From positions 3,596,001-3,660,000 of the forward strand of contig NC_085891.1 in the NCBI RefSeq assembly GCF_035222375.1: a stretch of DNA of 64,000 nucleotides, written 5' to 3'. Within the stretch, counting starts at the first letter, position 1. Each line of letters starts with the position of its first letter. Position numbers and translations under genes: made by a program. Shown one piece after another: positions 48,303-58,791 of this stretch. Below the pieces are notes generated by a model. It did not search any database and was not told the DNA's origin. It worked only from the letters and a program-made list of their open reading frames with translations. The DNA is from Podospora pseudocomata. Its lineage: Eukaryota > Ascomycota > Sordariomycetes > Sordariales > Podosporaceae.

Positions 48303-49796
48303 CTAACGCCTCCTTCCAGGCCTTGGTTCATACAAGGGGATTCCCCTGTATGAGCAGTATCTTACATGACTTGGATCTGGTTGGGGCAGCGATTTATCAT
48401 CCCAGTTGATCACCTTTCTCTTCCGGCTTCTTTTTGGGCTCTCATCTTGCTTCTCTCCAGCCGTATCCATATTCACATCGCCCTCCCGGTCCTGCCCATG
48501 CCCCACCACATTATCATTCCCACCCCCGTCAGCCTCGGAGACGTCTTTCATCTCAGCGTCCCTGTTATCACCACCATCTTCACCCGAGCCGTCACCATCA
48601 TCAGCAATACCACCTTCCGCATGCTCGTAACTCGCCCGCCGACCGGTCAACACGCCCAAAACCCACACCCTCGCCTCGCCAATCTTCTCCACCACTTCAT
48701 CCCTTCTCTTCTCCGCCTCAGACAGCTTCTCCTCCGCGTTGACAACCCTTCTCTCGGCAGCAGCAACGCGTCTATACACCCTCGACGTTCCCTTCCCCGG
48801 ACCTGACCGTGTCGGATGCTCCCGCTCCGTAGTCCTCGCCGCGCTCGCTTCCGCTCTCTTTTGCGCGCGGTTCTTCCTCTGTTTTTCCTCGCCCACAGCA
48901 GAGGAACATTCCCCGACGTGATCCTCACATAGTCTCAGGTGCAGGTGTAACAACCCTTGCTTTGGTTCATCATCTGGGTTTGCGTCGGGGAGGAGCCAAG
49001 GGAGGGAGACAGGCGTGAACAAGTCTTGTATCTTGGCCAGCCGCTCGCCGTATCTCGAAATGATCCAGCAGTTGCCCTGGCAGGATTCCTGGGTGAGCTT
49101 TTGGTGGATCTGGGCAGTGTAGAGCGTCGAGGGGTGAAGACAATGGGCGCAGGGAGGCCGAGGGTTGCGGGCCCCAGGCGCGGCGGAGGACTGGTAAGTG
49201 AGGGGTTTGCTGCTGGGATGGAGGGTGGTTGGACGCTGGGATGGTGGGTGATCTTGTTCGTCCACGGAGAAGGGGCGTAAGGAGAGGAAGTGTGGTCGTT
49301 CGCAAGCGCAGCACTGGATGCCTGCTGGGGTGAGCCGATTGGGGATCAGGTTCACGCCAGAAAGGGTGCAAATTGGATTTGAAAACTTGTTGAGAAGGAT
49401 GCAAGACAGAATCATCGGTTTTTTGCAGTTCCAACATGTCGATGGTTGCAGCTTGGGTACCTTGTTCTTCTCAGGCTTGTGTGACGCTTTCTGCTTTGTT
49501 GGCTTCCAGTCTTTAATGTTTGGAATATCCTCATAGTCAGAAGACGAGCTCTCAAGATAGGAGGAGAGGATTTCTTGCTGGCGAACAGGTTGGACAAGAA
49601 TCGGGGGTGATATTAGAGGGTTGAGATGGAGCTCGTAGGCGTTGCAGAGTGTTTGACCATTGCAAGACTGACATTGCCACCGACGGGGAAGAATTATTTC
49701 GTGTGCGCCGAGGGATATGATGGGTGGAGGTGGGCGTCCTAGAGGTTGGCTGAACCCTGGGATGCCAGATATGGCTAGAATACACCTGTCCGCCAT
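48303..49796 (-). CDS. Cys-rich protein of unknown family with several CxxC knuckles
   Basis: Single exon, 497 aa. Cys pairs lie at residues 42/45 (QCQSC), 121/124 (CWNC), 162-165 (CCAC), 216/219 (CAHC) and 239/243 (CQGNC), spaced as several zinc-binding knuckles. From about 300 to 370 a highly charged Arg/Glu/Ala-rich helix (AAERRVVNAEEKLSEAEKR) predicts a coiled coil. An acidic low-complexity segment and a basic nuclear-signal-like KRSRKRK follow. I recognise no family. A nuclear zinc-binding scaffold is a fair guess only. It borders the decayed tandem array to its right. Confidence 0.6.
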   Translation of the reverse strand: MADRCILAISGIPGFSQPLGRPPPPIISLGAHEIILPRRWQCQSCNGQTLCNAYELHLNPLISPPILVQPVRQQEILSSYLESSSSDYEDIPNIKDWKPTKQKASHKPEKNKVPKLQPSTCWNCKKPMILSCILLNKFSNPICTLSGVNLIPNRLTPAGIQCCACERPHFLSLRPFSVDEQDHPPSQRPTTLHPSSKPLTYQSSAAPGARNPRPPCAHCLHPSTLYTAQIHQKLTQESCQGNCWIISRYGERLAKIQDLFTPVSLPWLLPDANPDDEPKQGLLHLHLRLCEDHVGECSSAVGEEKQRKNRAQKRAEASAARTTEREHPTRSGPGKGTSRVYRRVAAAERRVVNAEEKLSEAEKRRDEVVEKIGEARVWVLGVLTGRRASYEHAEGGIADDGDGSGEDGGDNRDAEMKDVSEADGGGNDNVVGHGQDREGDVNMDTAGEKQDESPKRSRKRKVINWDDKSLPQPDPSHVRYCSYRGIPLYEPRPGRRR

Positions 49797-50431
49797 GTTG
49801 CCTGGGTAGGTATGCCAAAGTCAGGTTGTGGATGAAATTTGTGAAGAGGGTTGGTGGTGTTAGGTCTTCTGTCGTGATCGTGGTTGAAGAAGGACAACGT
49901 GGGAATTCGGGAGTTTCAGTAAACAAATTTACTTCCATCCTTGGGTGCCTACCTGCCGGCTTTGAATACGGGGCGGCGACAGTGGCAGCGCTGCTAGGTG
50001 CTCCGCTCCGTCGTCGTCTTGACGGAAGACCTGGTGACACCCAGCCACCATTCGTAACCTACCACAATAGGTAGCTGATAGACTTATAGACAAGGTCTTT
50101 GACAGTTCTCCATTGTTCAGTGGCAACAGGGATCGATTATATTTGTTATTAATGGGGACATCACAATATCTTTGAAGAATAATGGGATAGCAGTTTAATG
50201 ATAGACCCCTACTGTTTCTGTACATGTAAGCCATTTGTGAGTGTAATTGCTTCTGAGACTTTTCCATTGCGTGTACATGTAGAACTAAAAGCTAAGACCA
50301 TGTGTACCGTGGTATATTGTGAAATGGTTATGTTTGCTTTGAGACTAAACATATATCAGGTTCAATCCGTATTTGCCTTCTGACTCTACTACTCAGGTGT
50401 GGAACACATTCATGAGTATCAGCATTGTCAA
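49797..50431. other. intergenic region at edge of the tandem array
   Basis: No coding signal. AT content rises toward the array. Confidence 0.5.
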
Positions 50432-51503
50432 TTAGCAATCCTCGTCTTGGTTCTCTTCATCTCCCGTTTCCTGATTGTCATTCTCCTCATTATCTTCGTC
50501 TTTGTCACCAACATCTAGGATCTTCATTTGAGACAGTTCTATGACACCTTGAGACTTTCTTCTCGTCTCTGGCTTTGTACGGGCCATGCCTCCACCCAGG
50601 TTCCGTGCCATCACGGCTACAGCACTTGTATATGAATCCATCTGGATATGCCACCCTGTGATAAAGAGTATCTTTGGGAGATGGGGCACTAAAGGTAGCA
50701 ATATTCCAGGCAGCGCCCTGCTCATTCAAACTCGAGAGGAGCTAAGGGTATTCGGGTTAGCTGTCAAAAAGACCAACTGGATCTTTCCTTCAAGACTTTA
50801 GAACATGAAGTCTCAACTTACCTGGATGGTAGGAGCAGGCAGATTGACCATTAGCCCCTTCATCAAACGTTTTATTGCAAAGTCCACAGATGCGAAGACT
50901 GGCATCATCGTCGTTCCTCTTTCGCTTCATACCTACACCAGCATCCGGCTGTGTGGCAACTGTAATCTTGTCCTGGGGCCTTATGAACCCCAACTTCACA
51001 AGGCTTTGCATCACCGTCCCCTTTGCAGCACGTCCAGATGAACCCCTCGGGATGTTCATCTTTCTCCGCCAATGTCATTGGTCCCTCTCGCCACTCTTCC
51101 CATTCTTCGCATATCTCGGCGTCCTCGTTTTGCTCACACTCCCCTGCAATTGTTAAATGGACTGATGGAAATACATAAAAATGGGTCTGATAGACATACC
51201 ATCGTGGTACTCGCACTCTCCGTGCTTGTTTTCAGAGTCGAAAAATGTCTCTTCACATCGCTCATATAAATGAAATTCCGACTGGAGAGAAATTGGTGCG
51301 GTTGTTTTGACTGCTGGCTTGAAAGTTCCAGCTGCATCTACTCTGCCAAGCAAAGGAATGGTGCATACTTGGTGAAGGGTAGAGAGATATTCGGTGAGGG
51401 TCTTTTGCACGTCGCCGTTCTTGCTGCATAGCACTCTGAGCGCTGCCTTGAGATGATCTGGTGGTGCATTTAGGATGTCGCTGATATTGTCGAATACAGC
51501 CAT
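50432..51503 (-). pseudogene. tandem array copy A: two CHORD-like zinc-binding units, frameshifted
   Basis: Starts MAVFDNISDILNAPPDHL with an LCSKNGDVQ helix (N-terminal module). Unit 1: ERCEETFFDSENKHGECEYHDG, a 56-nt intron right after YHDG (GTATGT...TTGCAG), then W..W and HPEGFIWTCCKGDG...C..GVHKA. Unit 2: ICGLCNKTFDEG...CSYHPG, intron after YHPG, then AYPDGFIYKCCSRDG. The C..C...F...C.YHPG plus CC...C..G.H order resembles CHORD domains, though the second half is longer than in animal or plant CHORD proteins. The frame shifts after the first unit (near 50,980), near 50,730 and probably before the acidic tail (GDEENQDEDC). This is the best-preserved copy but is probably not functional as it stands. 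Confidence 0.55.
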
Positions 51504-52002
51504 TCTGCTCGAGGTGAATCGCTTTCAACTTGGTGCTTGTTTGTATTGTGTTGTGTGAGTTTGGGGACCGGGCAAAGGGTGAACGCGTCTGGGAAATTAC
51601 AAATGGCATGGCAAGATGGCCCAAGCCACCCTAAGCACAGTGTGAACTTCTCTAGGTTTGACAGCTCCAAAAATAATTATGCTAGATTTTTTACAAGATT
51701 GTATTAGGCTCCTACATGGGTGACAGAGGTAGAGCCTGAGCCTAGAGATGAAGTATTTAAGTGAAACACAGCATATGCCCTGTCCCTTTCATGTCCTCTG
51801 CTTACTGCTCCTCTCCCTTCACCTTCTTATCACCCTTTGCTCTGTGAGGCCCTGTGGTACATCCAGAGACACCTCCATTAGTGTCACAGCACTCGTGAAT
51901 GAACCCTCCAGGGTATGTCACCCTGTGACACGGGGTGTCTTCTGGTGTAGGTGCCCCATACCGCACCACATTGGGGGCTGTTGAATATTAGCTAACGTAC
52001 AT

Positions 52003-52087
52003 TATCAGCGAGTGACCCATATCAGCGAGTGACCCATATCAGCGAGTGACCCATATCAGCGAGTGACCCATATCAGCGAGTGACCCA
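52003..52087. repeat. five tandem 17-bp subterminal repeats, left end
   Basis: Unit TATCAGCGAGTGACCCA, five exact copies (52,003; 52,020; 52,037; 52,054; 52,071). Probably transposase-binding sites. The right end has two. Confidence 0.95.
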
Positions 52088-52129
52088 CCTCCCACCACAC
52101 CCTAACAAACCATCCTCAATTATACCACA

Positions 52130-54255
52130 TCAACATAAGGAATTAACTATAATTACATCAGAAACAGCTGAATCAGATGCTTCTGCAGCCTCCTGGCAAG
52201 TGCGCGCATTATGGCCAGGCTTGCCGCACACACTACAGCACCGAACCTTCGTACGAGCCCCCCCTGCATTACTACTTTCCGGCTGCGTTTCTTGCACTCC
52301 CTCCCTATCCACGGCCTTCTGATCCAGTAGATCCTGTGCCTCTTGTACAGTAAGTGACCCTCCAAGCCTTACGCGTGTTTTTTTAGCTCTCCGGCGTTTG
52401 CTTAATGCCTCATTGGCCTTACGGAGCGACGAGACCTCTGCACGAAGGAGAGCCACCTGGTGCATTATAGCTGTTGTACCCTTAGTAAGCTGGTCTACCG
52501 CAGCCAACATTGAAGTCGGAGAGCTATTTTGATGGTTGGCAATGCGAGTCTTAATAAGCGTTGACTGTGAATTGGCTTCTCGAGGGTTGTGTGGTGTTTG
52601 GGAGACCGAGGTTGTGCAGTGCCGGGCCGTGAGTTTGGAGGTGTTGGCGTACGAAGCTTTACATCTAGCTTAAAAGCACCCTCTCTGGATCGTATGGTAT
52701 AAGGCCAGCACCTGCAAAGCCACCCTGTATATTCTTCTCCGTTATAGAGGCGAAGAAGGCCTCGCGGAAGGCACAGAGGAACTCGAGCTTGCTTACGTGG
52801 TTGATATGCATGCGCATCAAGTCCTCGATCTGGCGGCCGTACGCCTGTTTTAGCGGCCCAAAGCAGCCAACATCGAGTGGCTGGAGGAGGTGGGAGGAAT
52901 GTGGAGGCATGCAGAGCGTGATAATGTTATTCTGCTGGCAGTAGTGTTACGTCCCAAGCGTAATACCCCTATACAGGAACCACTGGGTGGTACCCGAGGT
53001 GCTGGGCACCTCAGCCAATCATTGGGCCAGGGATGGAAAGACCCACAAGCCCCCGTGCAACCAATCAGGAGTTGCTCAGTCTGATCAGTGGCCAAGACCA
53101 CTGAGCACACTGAGCAAGGTACAAAGATACTTCAGAAATATATGTAGACAGCTTGACATAAATAGGAGGGAGTGCCGGGCGCTCCCCGTATCGAGGAATC
53201 TGATTCCTCATGCAAGCAATTCAAGTTCATTTGTCTACAATCTACTTTCAGTAGCTCTTTGTTAGAACAACCTGTTGTTGACAGTGAACCCGTGTCTGAG
53301 ACGCTTGCCACAACCTTCGATTATCCTGTCATATTCACCTCTGGCGTACTGCCTTGCAGTCTGTATCCATTTCTGGTGCAGGTTGTAACAAGTAGCGCTC
53401 GAATTCGGTCGAGTGGTGGCTTTCGTGGCCGTCGAGGATTAACAACCGGTATTTGCCCTTTATACGGGACGCTGTATAATGGTCGAAGTGTTTGATCCAA
53501 TCTAGGCCTACCGCATTGGTAGTCCAGCCATTATCGGTAGTTGCGATGCGCCAGGTGGACGGTAGGTTGCACTCGGTATACCAGTTGGCAAGGTGGTACT
53601 GCGCGGCTAAGATGATGAAAGGAGGGATGGCCCAGCCGAGGGCATTGACTCCTGGATTACCGTTGCCCATTCGCGGTTGCCAGGCTGGGCCAGTTTCGCC
53701 TTGCTAAGGCCGTCTGAGGTCGTAACTACCATACCCGCGAAGATAATACCCATCATAAACCCAGTCTCGTCGAAGTTGTAGATATCGTCATCTACAATAC
53801 CGTACTTGGCCTTAGTGTTCCGTATAAGCGCGAACCACTCGCTAATGACTTTTGGATCCTCGCATTTGGCCCTCTGGTAGTCGTATCTACGCGTAAAGCG
53901 CGTACGGAGCTCTGGTTGGCGTTTAACAAATCGATGTACTCAGAGCTTGCCGACAGGGGCGCATCGCGTACGCGTAGCAGTTGGTTGGCCATATCTTCCA
54001 CACCACGCAATCTGGGTGGAAAAGCTCGCGCACATAGCTCAATAATGTATTGGACAATAGCCTCCTCTTCTGATTGAGTGAGCTTCTTCGAATTAGGTGT
54101 TATATCGCGTCGTGCAGGCTTGCCGATGCGGCGACGCCTAGTGTTTTACGGTGGACTCCGTAAATTTTAGCTGCAGCTTGTTCGCTTAGATTCTCGTCAT
54201 TTTGAAGAGCTTGGAGGGCTAAGATTATCTGGCTTTCGTTTGAAGTAGTGGGCAT
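52130..54255 (-). pseudogene. Fot1/pogo-type transposase remains
   Basis: Starts MPTTSNESQIILALQAL with NLSEQAAAKIYGVHRKTL, an HTH start typical of pogo transposases. Catalytic-core landmarks in order are FDETGFMMG (first Asp), GNREWATV, LILDGHESHHSTEFERY (second Asp) and HSSHLLQPLDVGCF (third Asp), then NIQGGFAGAGLIPYDPE. The C terminus carries a CCHC knuckle (CSVCGKPGHNARTC). The frame changes at about 54,135 and again near 53,970, and the core is split by the nested LTR, so the enzyme is not made. Family: DDE_1, Tc1/mariner superfamily. Confidence 0.85.
52945..53390. mobile_element. solo LTR of an LTR retrotransposon
   Basis: 446 bp, begins TGTTAC and ends GTAACA, flanked by a perfect 5-bp duplication AGTAG (52,940-44 and 53,391-95). 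No internal retroelement sequence is present, so it is a solo LTR left by recombination between two LTRs. It lies inside the Fot1-type transposase, so it is younger than that insertion. A TATA-like ATAAATAG near 53,160 suggests plus-strand orientation. Superfamily (Ty3 or Ty1) cannot be told from the LTR alone. Confidence 0.85.
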
Positions 54256-54312
54256 TTTGGATGGTAGAGGAAAGTTGTTGTGAAGTGCAAAGATGTCGCG
54301 TCGCGTAGAAAG

Positions 54313-54346
54313 TGGGTCACTCGCTGATATGGGTCACTCGCTGATA
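54313..54346. repeat. two tandem 17-bp subterminal repeats, right end
   Basis: Two exact inverted copies of the left-end unit (TGGGTCACTCGCTGATA). Confidence 0.95.
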
Positions 54347-55325
54347 ATGTACGTTAGCATCAGGACACTGGCACTCTAAAGACATTGAGTGTCGCAAACT
54401 CACAAGCGTGATAAGTGCGAGCATCGTTCGAGTTGTTGGCATCGGTGAATGCCAGGTCGCAGCGCTCACAAATCTTCAGGTCGTCATGCTCTTCTCTCTC
54501 ACGCTTGACTGAGATGCCGGTTCCTTGAGCAGAGGAATGCTGAAGGTGATGAAAGCGGTGCAGAGGGCTCATGCTTTTGACTCTTGCATTGTTGTTCCGT
54601 AGCTCGCCTGTCGCAACATGTCCAGAGGAAGCCCTCTGGGTATTCCATTTGATTGTCTGGAGTGTCCATAGGTCCATAGTGATCAGCTTCATAATCATTC
54701 CAAACACTGGAATCTTCAACTACCATACATTCTCCAGTATAAAGCTCAGTATTAAGCTCTTAACACGTGCTGCGTTTTGTCAGAGATTGCTGCTCGGGGA
54801 GGGGGGCTTACCATCATGAAACCAGCGCGCGCCATCTTTATTATCAGTTTCCAGAATGGATTTTTGCAATTGTGCAAAAATTGCAGCTCGGCCGATCAGT
54901 CAGGCTTCTGTTCTCTGAAAATGGAAAGATATTCGGCAATGGTATCGCATGCTTCTTTGTTCTTGTCTTGGTGCAGAAATGCGCAGAGCAGTGCCTAGAT
55001 GCTCTGGCGATGCATTCAGAATGTCGTCAGGTTTTTAGGAGTTTTCCATGGTTCTTCTTAAATGACGATTGGGCGTTGGTTTTTTTTAAAGTGAACATTG
55101 CAATGTGAAGCGATAAATGCTACCCTCAGAAGTCGCGTTTGGACAAACGCGTCCGGTAGAGCTGAAATCTGGGGTTATCTATCATGCTGGACACTTTTCC
55201 CTTTTCATTAAACCGTTCATGACCCGGGGCCACTGGCATCACTATTATGAGATTACAAATAAATCTGCCAAAACACGAAGACTCAGAAATGTACCTGGTC
55301 GCTATTTACACACTCCAAACACAGT

Positions 55326-56464
55326 TCATAGACACTCTTCTTGATTACTCCCGGGCCTCATCACAGCCTTTGGAATCATCTTCTCCCTCTTATTCCGCTT
55401 CCTCATGCTCCGGCTTCGAATCCGACTTAAACCTTCCTCTCTTGGAGTTCTTGCCCTAATGCCTCCTAATTTTACAATCACGTTTTCTCGCCGGGTGTCT
55501 TTCCTATCCCTAAACTCGTGAGCTAGCTCATCCCAGTCATACCAGACATGAGAGTCTTCATCAAGCTCTGACAGACCCGATATATATTCTTCTGATGTCC
55601 TGGATACAGACAGTACCAATCCAAAAGCCGGCCAAGTTTGTTTGCCACAGAACACGATGTGAAGACTGGATGGTAAAGCTACCTCCTATATCTCACATAA
55701 CGGTTGGATTCAGGTGCCTGATAATCTGAGTGCGCCCTCTTCCGCTTCATCTTTCTGAGAACGGCAGCCTCCATGTCTGATATCTTGCGATATTATAGGC
55801 TGTGTTGGGTCCCTGGCTTGATGATGCCCAAGTGTACAGCCTGACCGGCCGTCTTCTTTGTCGCAATAGGTGTACTTGAAGCCAACAAGGTACAGATCCT
55901 TATTCCTCTCATCATCACGAGGATCCCCCGCATCTGAGTCCCAGTCCTCCCATCCCCCCGCTTCCCAGTCGCATTCTAGTTTGCCTTCATGAACAGAAGA
56001 AACTATTAGCAACACGGCAAGTCAAATTCGAGCGGTAGACAACTTGAAGGGTGCTTACCAGGATGATATCGGCACTCGTTTGCTTGGTGCTCTGACACAA
56101 AAAAGCTAGCCTCGCACTGTACACACTCAAGATAGTCGTGTTTGACCCTAGACTTCGGTGCAGGGGCGGCGGCGCGAACCGGAGCCGGAGCAGGCGGGCG
56201 GCCAGAAGTAGAGGTGCGAGTGGAGAGGAAGTATGAGTAGAAGTAAAAGTACGACTAGGGAGTAGGAACCGGAGCACGTGGAGGACCAGGGGCGGGAGTG
56301 GTCACGGGAGCTCGCAGTGGGCGTTTCTTCTGGAGATTTTTGAGATGTCTGACCAGCCGAATACTGACCACCTCATCGTTATTGCACAAAGCATACACTG
56401 CATCGCGCAGATGCTCTTCCGGCGCATTGAAAAGGTAGTCCAACCTTTCCGCATGCGTAGCCAT
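55326..56464 (-). pseudogene. tandem array copy C: CHORD-like gene with in-frame stop
   Basis: Starts MATHAERLDYLFNAPEEHL with AVYALCNNDEV, the same N-terminal module as copy A (an ATG nine codons upstream is also possible). A Pro/Ala-rich linker contains one TAG. The zinc-binding half-unit ECVQCEASFFVSEHQANECRYHPG is followed directly by an intron (GTAAGC...TCATGAAG), then WEDWDSDAGD, KYTYCDKEDGRSGCTLGHHQA. A second unit is degraded; the tail GLSRIRSRSMRKRNKR is basic and ends at 55,326. The lone TAG could derive from CAG by one C-to-T change. Probably non-functional. Confidence 0.5.
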
Positions 56465-56599
56465 GATGAAAGAGATAAAGTCGGGGAACATGAGGATGAA
56501 TGCCGAAAAGATTCAGAGCTTTGAATTTTGAGCTGATATAAACATGCAAACGAAGTGCGCTCGTGGGATTGCAATTTCCCTATCTGAGCCCCACCGACT

Positions 56600-57249
56600 T
56601 GGCAACTGTTGACACCCCTTTTTTTCTCTATTGACACCAAGTCTTTGTACGCCTTCTCACTCTTTACTGATCTTCGAGACCGACCTCTTTCTTTGCCTTC
56701 TCTTTTCTGCCAAGGCTTTGTCTTCGAGTAATTGGTGTTTGCCATATGTACAACCTCGTGCGCTCGCAATCTTGTCGCAGCACATGTGTACCGAAACACT
56801 CCAGGCTTGTTCTCACGGTTTTCGGGAGTGTCTTGGAGACCGTTATCTTCCCAAACCCAACCTTCCCAAGTGTATGATGAATCATCCGCCACAAGAGACT
56901 CTACGATCCGGTTAGTAGAGGAAACTGGAATGTTGGAAAAGGAAGTAGCCTGCCAGGATGATAGAGGCAGTCTCCATCAAGGTCATAATCTCGGACCCAA
57001 GCCTTGTTATATCGGCGACAGATATCAACTTCAAAATGCATCCCCATCTTCCTCGCTCTCCTCCCCGTCCCCATCGTAGGACTGAACCGCCTCCAAAGCT
57101 TGCGTCATGCGTTCCCGGAGCTTCACATCAACCTTGCATAGTGCTTTCAGAACAGCACGAAGTTGACATTCAGGTGCCTTGGCGATCCGTTCTGCGCTCT
57201 ATATCTCTTGGTATTCGCATTCACTGACCGATTCCTCTTCCGAGTCCAT
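56600..57249 (-). pseudogene. tandem array copy D: degraded CHORD-like gene
   Basis: MDSEEESVSECEYQEI is followed by a stop, then AERIAKAPECQLRAVLKALC (N-terminal module), an acidic stretch, and DYDLDGDCLYHPG. A possible intron starts at GCAGGC (non-standard donor) and ends ACCGGATCGTAG. After it come SSYTWEGWVWEDNG, KPGVFRYTCAATR and HEVVHM, the degraded second half of a unit. Several key Cys are lost. The right end of the array is here; no second unit is seen. Confidence 0.45.
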
Positions 57250-58054
57250 CGCTGGGAATGATTTGCTGAGGTTGGTTGGTTTGAGGTGAAAGTTGGGTCA
57301 ACTTGAACAAACTGGTAAATAGTGTCGAGTTTAAATCGAACTGCACTCGAGCTATTCCCAAGAGAGTTAGTTAAATGAGCCTCATATTCATCTTGGTTTT
57401 TGTCATTATCGAGAGCCTGCCGAGGTTATTGCTAGTTTACGAAGTGAAAGTTGCAGCACCGTCTCTACAGTAAATCCTTCCTTGCACAGTAGTCGCCAGC
57501 ATGGAGTTTGTGTGAGACGTTGAGGTCTGGCCCCAATCCCGGTTGACCGGAGTCACTCGGCCCAACCATGTGGTGGTCGCCAGACAGTCAACGACCAGAC
57601 CGGCGGTTTCGGCCGCCGTGTTACCGAGATTCGTCCCACTGATCGGAGGCCGGGGCCACGGAGGAGTACTCTTGTCAGAAGTTGAAGTCAGGGAGGCCGG
57701 TGACACGTTGAGCCAGACACGACTGATATTTGTCAGGCAAAAGTCATGAAACACACCAAAAGACCACTTTCAGCTGCGATCATCAAATGTTGTTTCTGCG
57801 TTTCTGCGTGTTCTCCACAGCAGGCCAGGGAAGTGGCCGTTGGAATGGCTAAAAAAAGGGGGCCATGGGCGGGGTACCGTTGAATAGCTCCGGCTCTGGG
57901 AATTCCAGCATCTGGTTCCAGGTTTTCCAGAGGTGGGGCCTTTTTCAGGGGAACCGCCTTTTGCCAGTTGCCGCCAATTCCCGGAACGCGCGGATACGAG
58001 TGAACACGAGCGAGTTGGATCATGACAAACGGATGAACCATGCCGGCGGACCAC

Positions 58055-58098
<44 letters not shown>

Positions 58099-58791
58099 TC
58101 CAGGTTGGATCACCACCTCGGCGCGTGGGTAGGTAGTTTGTGCTGCTGCTACCAGTCACCAGCATGGAATTGTCCCATTCGGTTTTTGATGGCAATATGT
58201 GCTCACCTTTTTAGTGCAAAATTGATGCATGTTGTGCCTGGGCAGAAATGGGGCACACTGGGGCATCCTGTCGATCGGCAGTCGCCAAGAGATGAGATGA
58301 CTTCTTGGGGCTGTGCTCAGCCGCCCTGGCATTGGACATGGACCTGCAGCATGCAGCAGCACCGGCCAGGGGTTGGTTGACAGCCCAGGGCTGCTGTGTG
58401 GCCCCGTGGCGTCGAGAGCCCGTAATAATAATTTCGGGACCCCAGCCAGGCCATCGTGTGGTGTTCCTCTTTTTTCTTCAAGACATATCGACCTTCCTTC
58501 GCCGTCACACCGAACACCTTCTCTTGCTCCTTCTTCCTCCATTCTTTGCTCATCCAACCGTCTCCCGAGACGACCACGTTCTTTCCCAACACAACCTCTT
58601 CTGACACTCGCTCACAAGTCACAACCGACTTTTACCGTTTTTAAACAGTTTTCTCGTGTGACGCAATCGCCAAGTCTGACAGTTGCTGCTCTACTCGCGC
58701 GTTTGCCACTGCTTCAGCATCATTTAAAACCTCGAGGTCGAAGTTTAGCTCACCACCAGCTCCCCCTCACACCACACACACATCTCTCAAC
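57250..58791. other. intergenic region upstream of the GH17 gene
   Basis: Holds a CA microsatellite. An open frame at 57,437-57,754 (minus) has no motif. The last 300 nt are CT-rich leader for the gene at 58,792. Confidence 0.5.
58057..58094. repeat. (CA)19 microsatellite
   Basis: Uninterrupted CA dinucleotide run of 38 nt. Confidence 0.95.

Larger units (their letters stand above)
51995..54354 (-). mobile_element. Fot1/pogo-type DNA transposon carrying a nested LTR
   Basis: Perfect terminal inverted repeats (about 42 bp) start ACGTACATTATCAGCGAGTG and are flanked by TA on both sides (51,993-94 and 54,355-56), the pogo/Fot1 target duplication. Length is 2,360 bp, or about 1,909 bp without the nested LTR and its duplication, matching Fot1 (about 1.9 kb). 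It encodes one minus-strand transposase. The empty site would read ...AATATTAGC-TA-GCATCAGG.... Confidence 0.9.
51802..55049 (-). pseudogene. tandem array copy B: CHORD-like gene interrupted by a Fot1-type element
   Basis: The N-terminal module survives as DDILNASPEHLGTALR (near 55,025) with a stop four codons after the ATG and a later frame change. Unit 1: LETDNKDGARWFHDG, intron, then VWNDYEADHYGPMD and EYPEGFLWTCCDR...C..QKHE. Unit 2: ICERCDLAFTDANNSND...TYHA, then a GTGAGT donor (about 54,405). The matching acceptor side, CTAATATTCAACAG, is found only at about 51,978, beyond the transposon. After it reads APTPEDTPCHRVTYPGGF, then HECCDTNGG and GCTTGPHRAK, with the stop at 51,802. So the element sits inside the unit-2 intron. 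The gene also carries point disruptions, so the insertion is not the only lesion. Confidence 0.6.

Noticed and set aside
52003-52087. CRISPR-like short repeats
   Set aside because: Units are directly adjacent with no spacers and belong to the transposon end.
57437-57754. 105-codon minus-strand frame
   Set aside because: No motif, low complexity and no context; likely chance.
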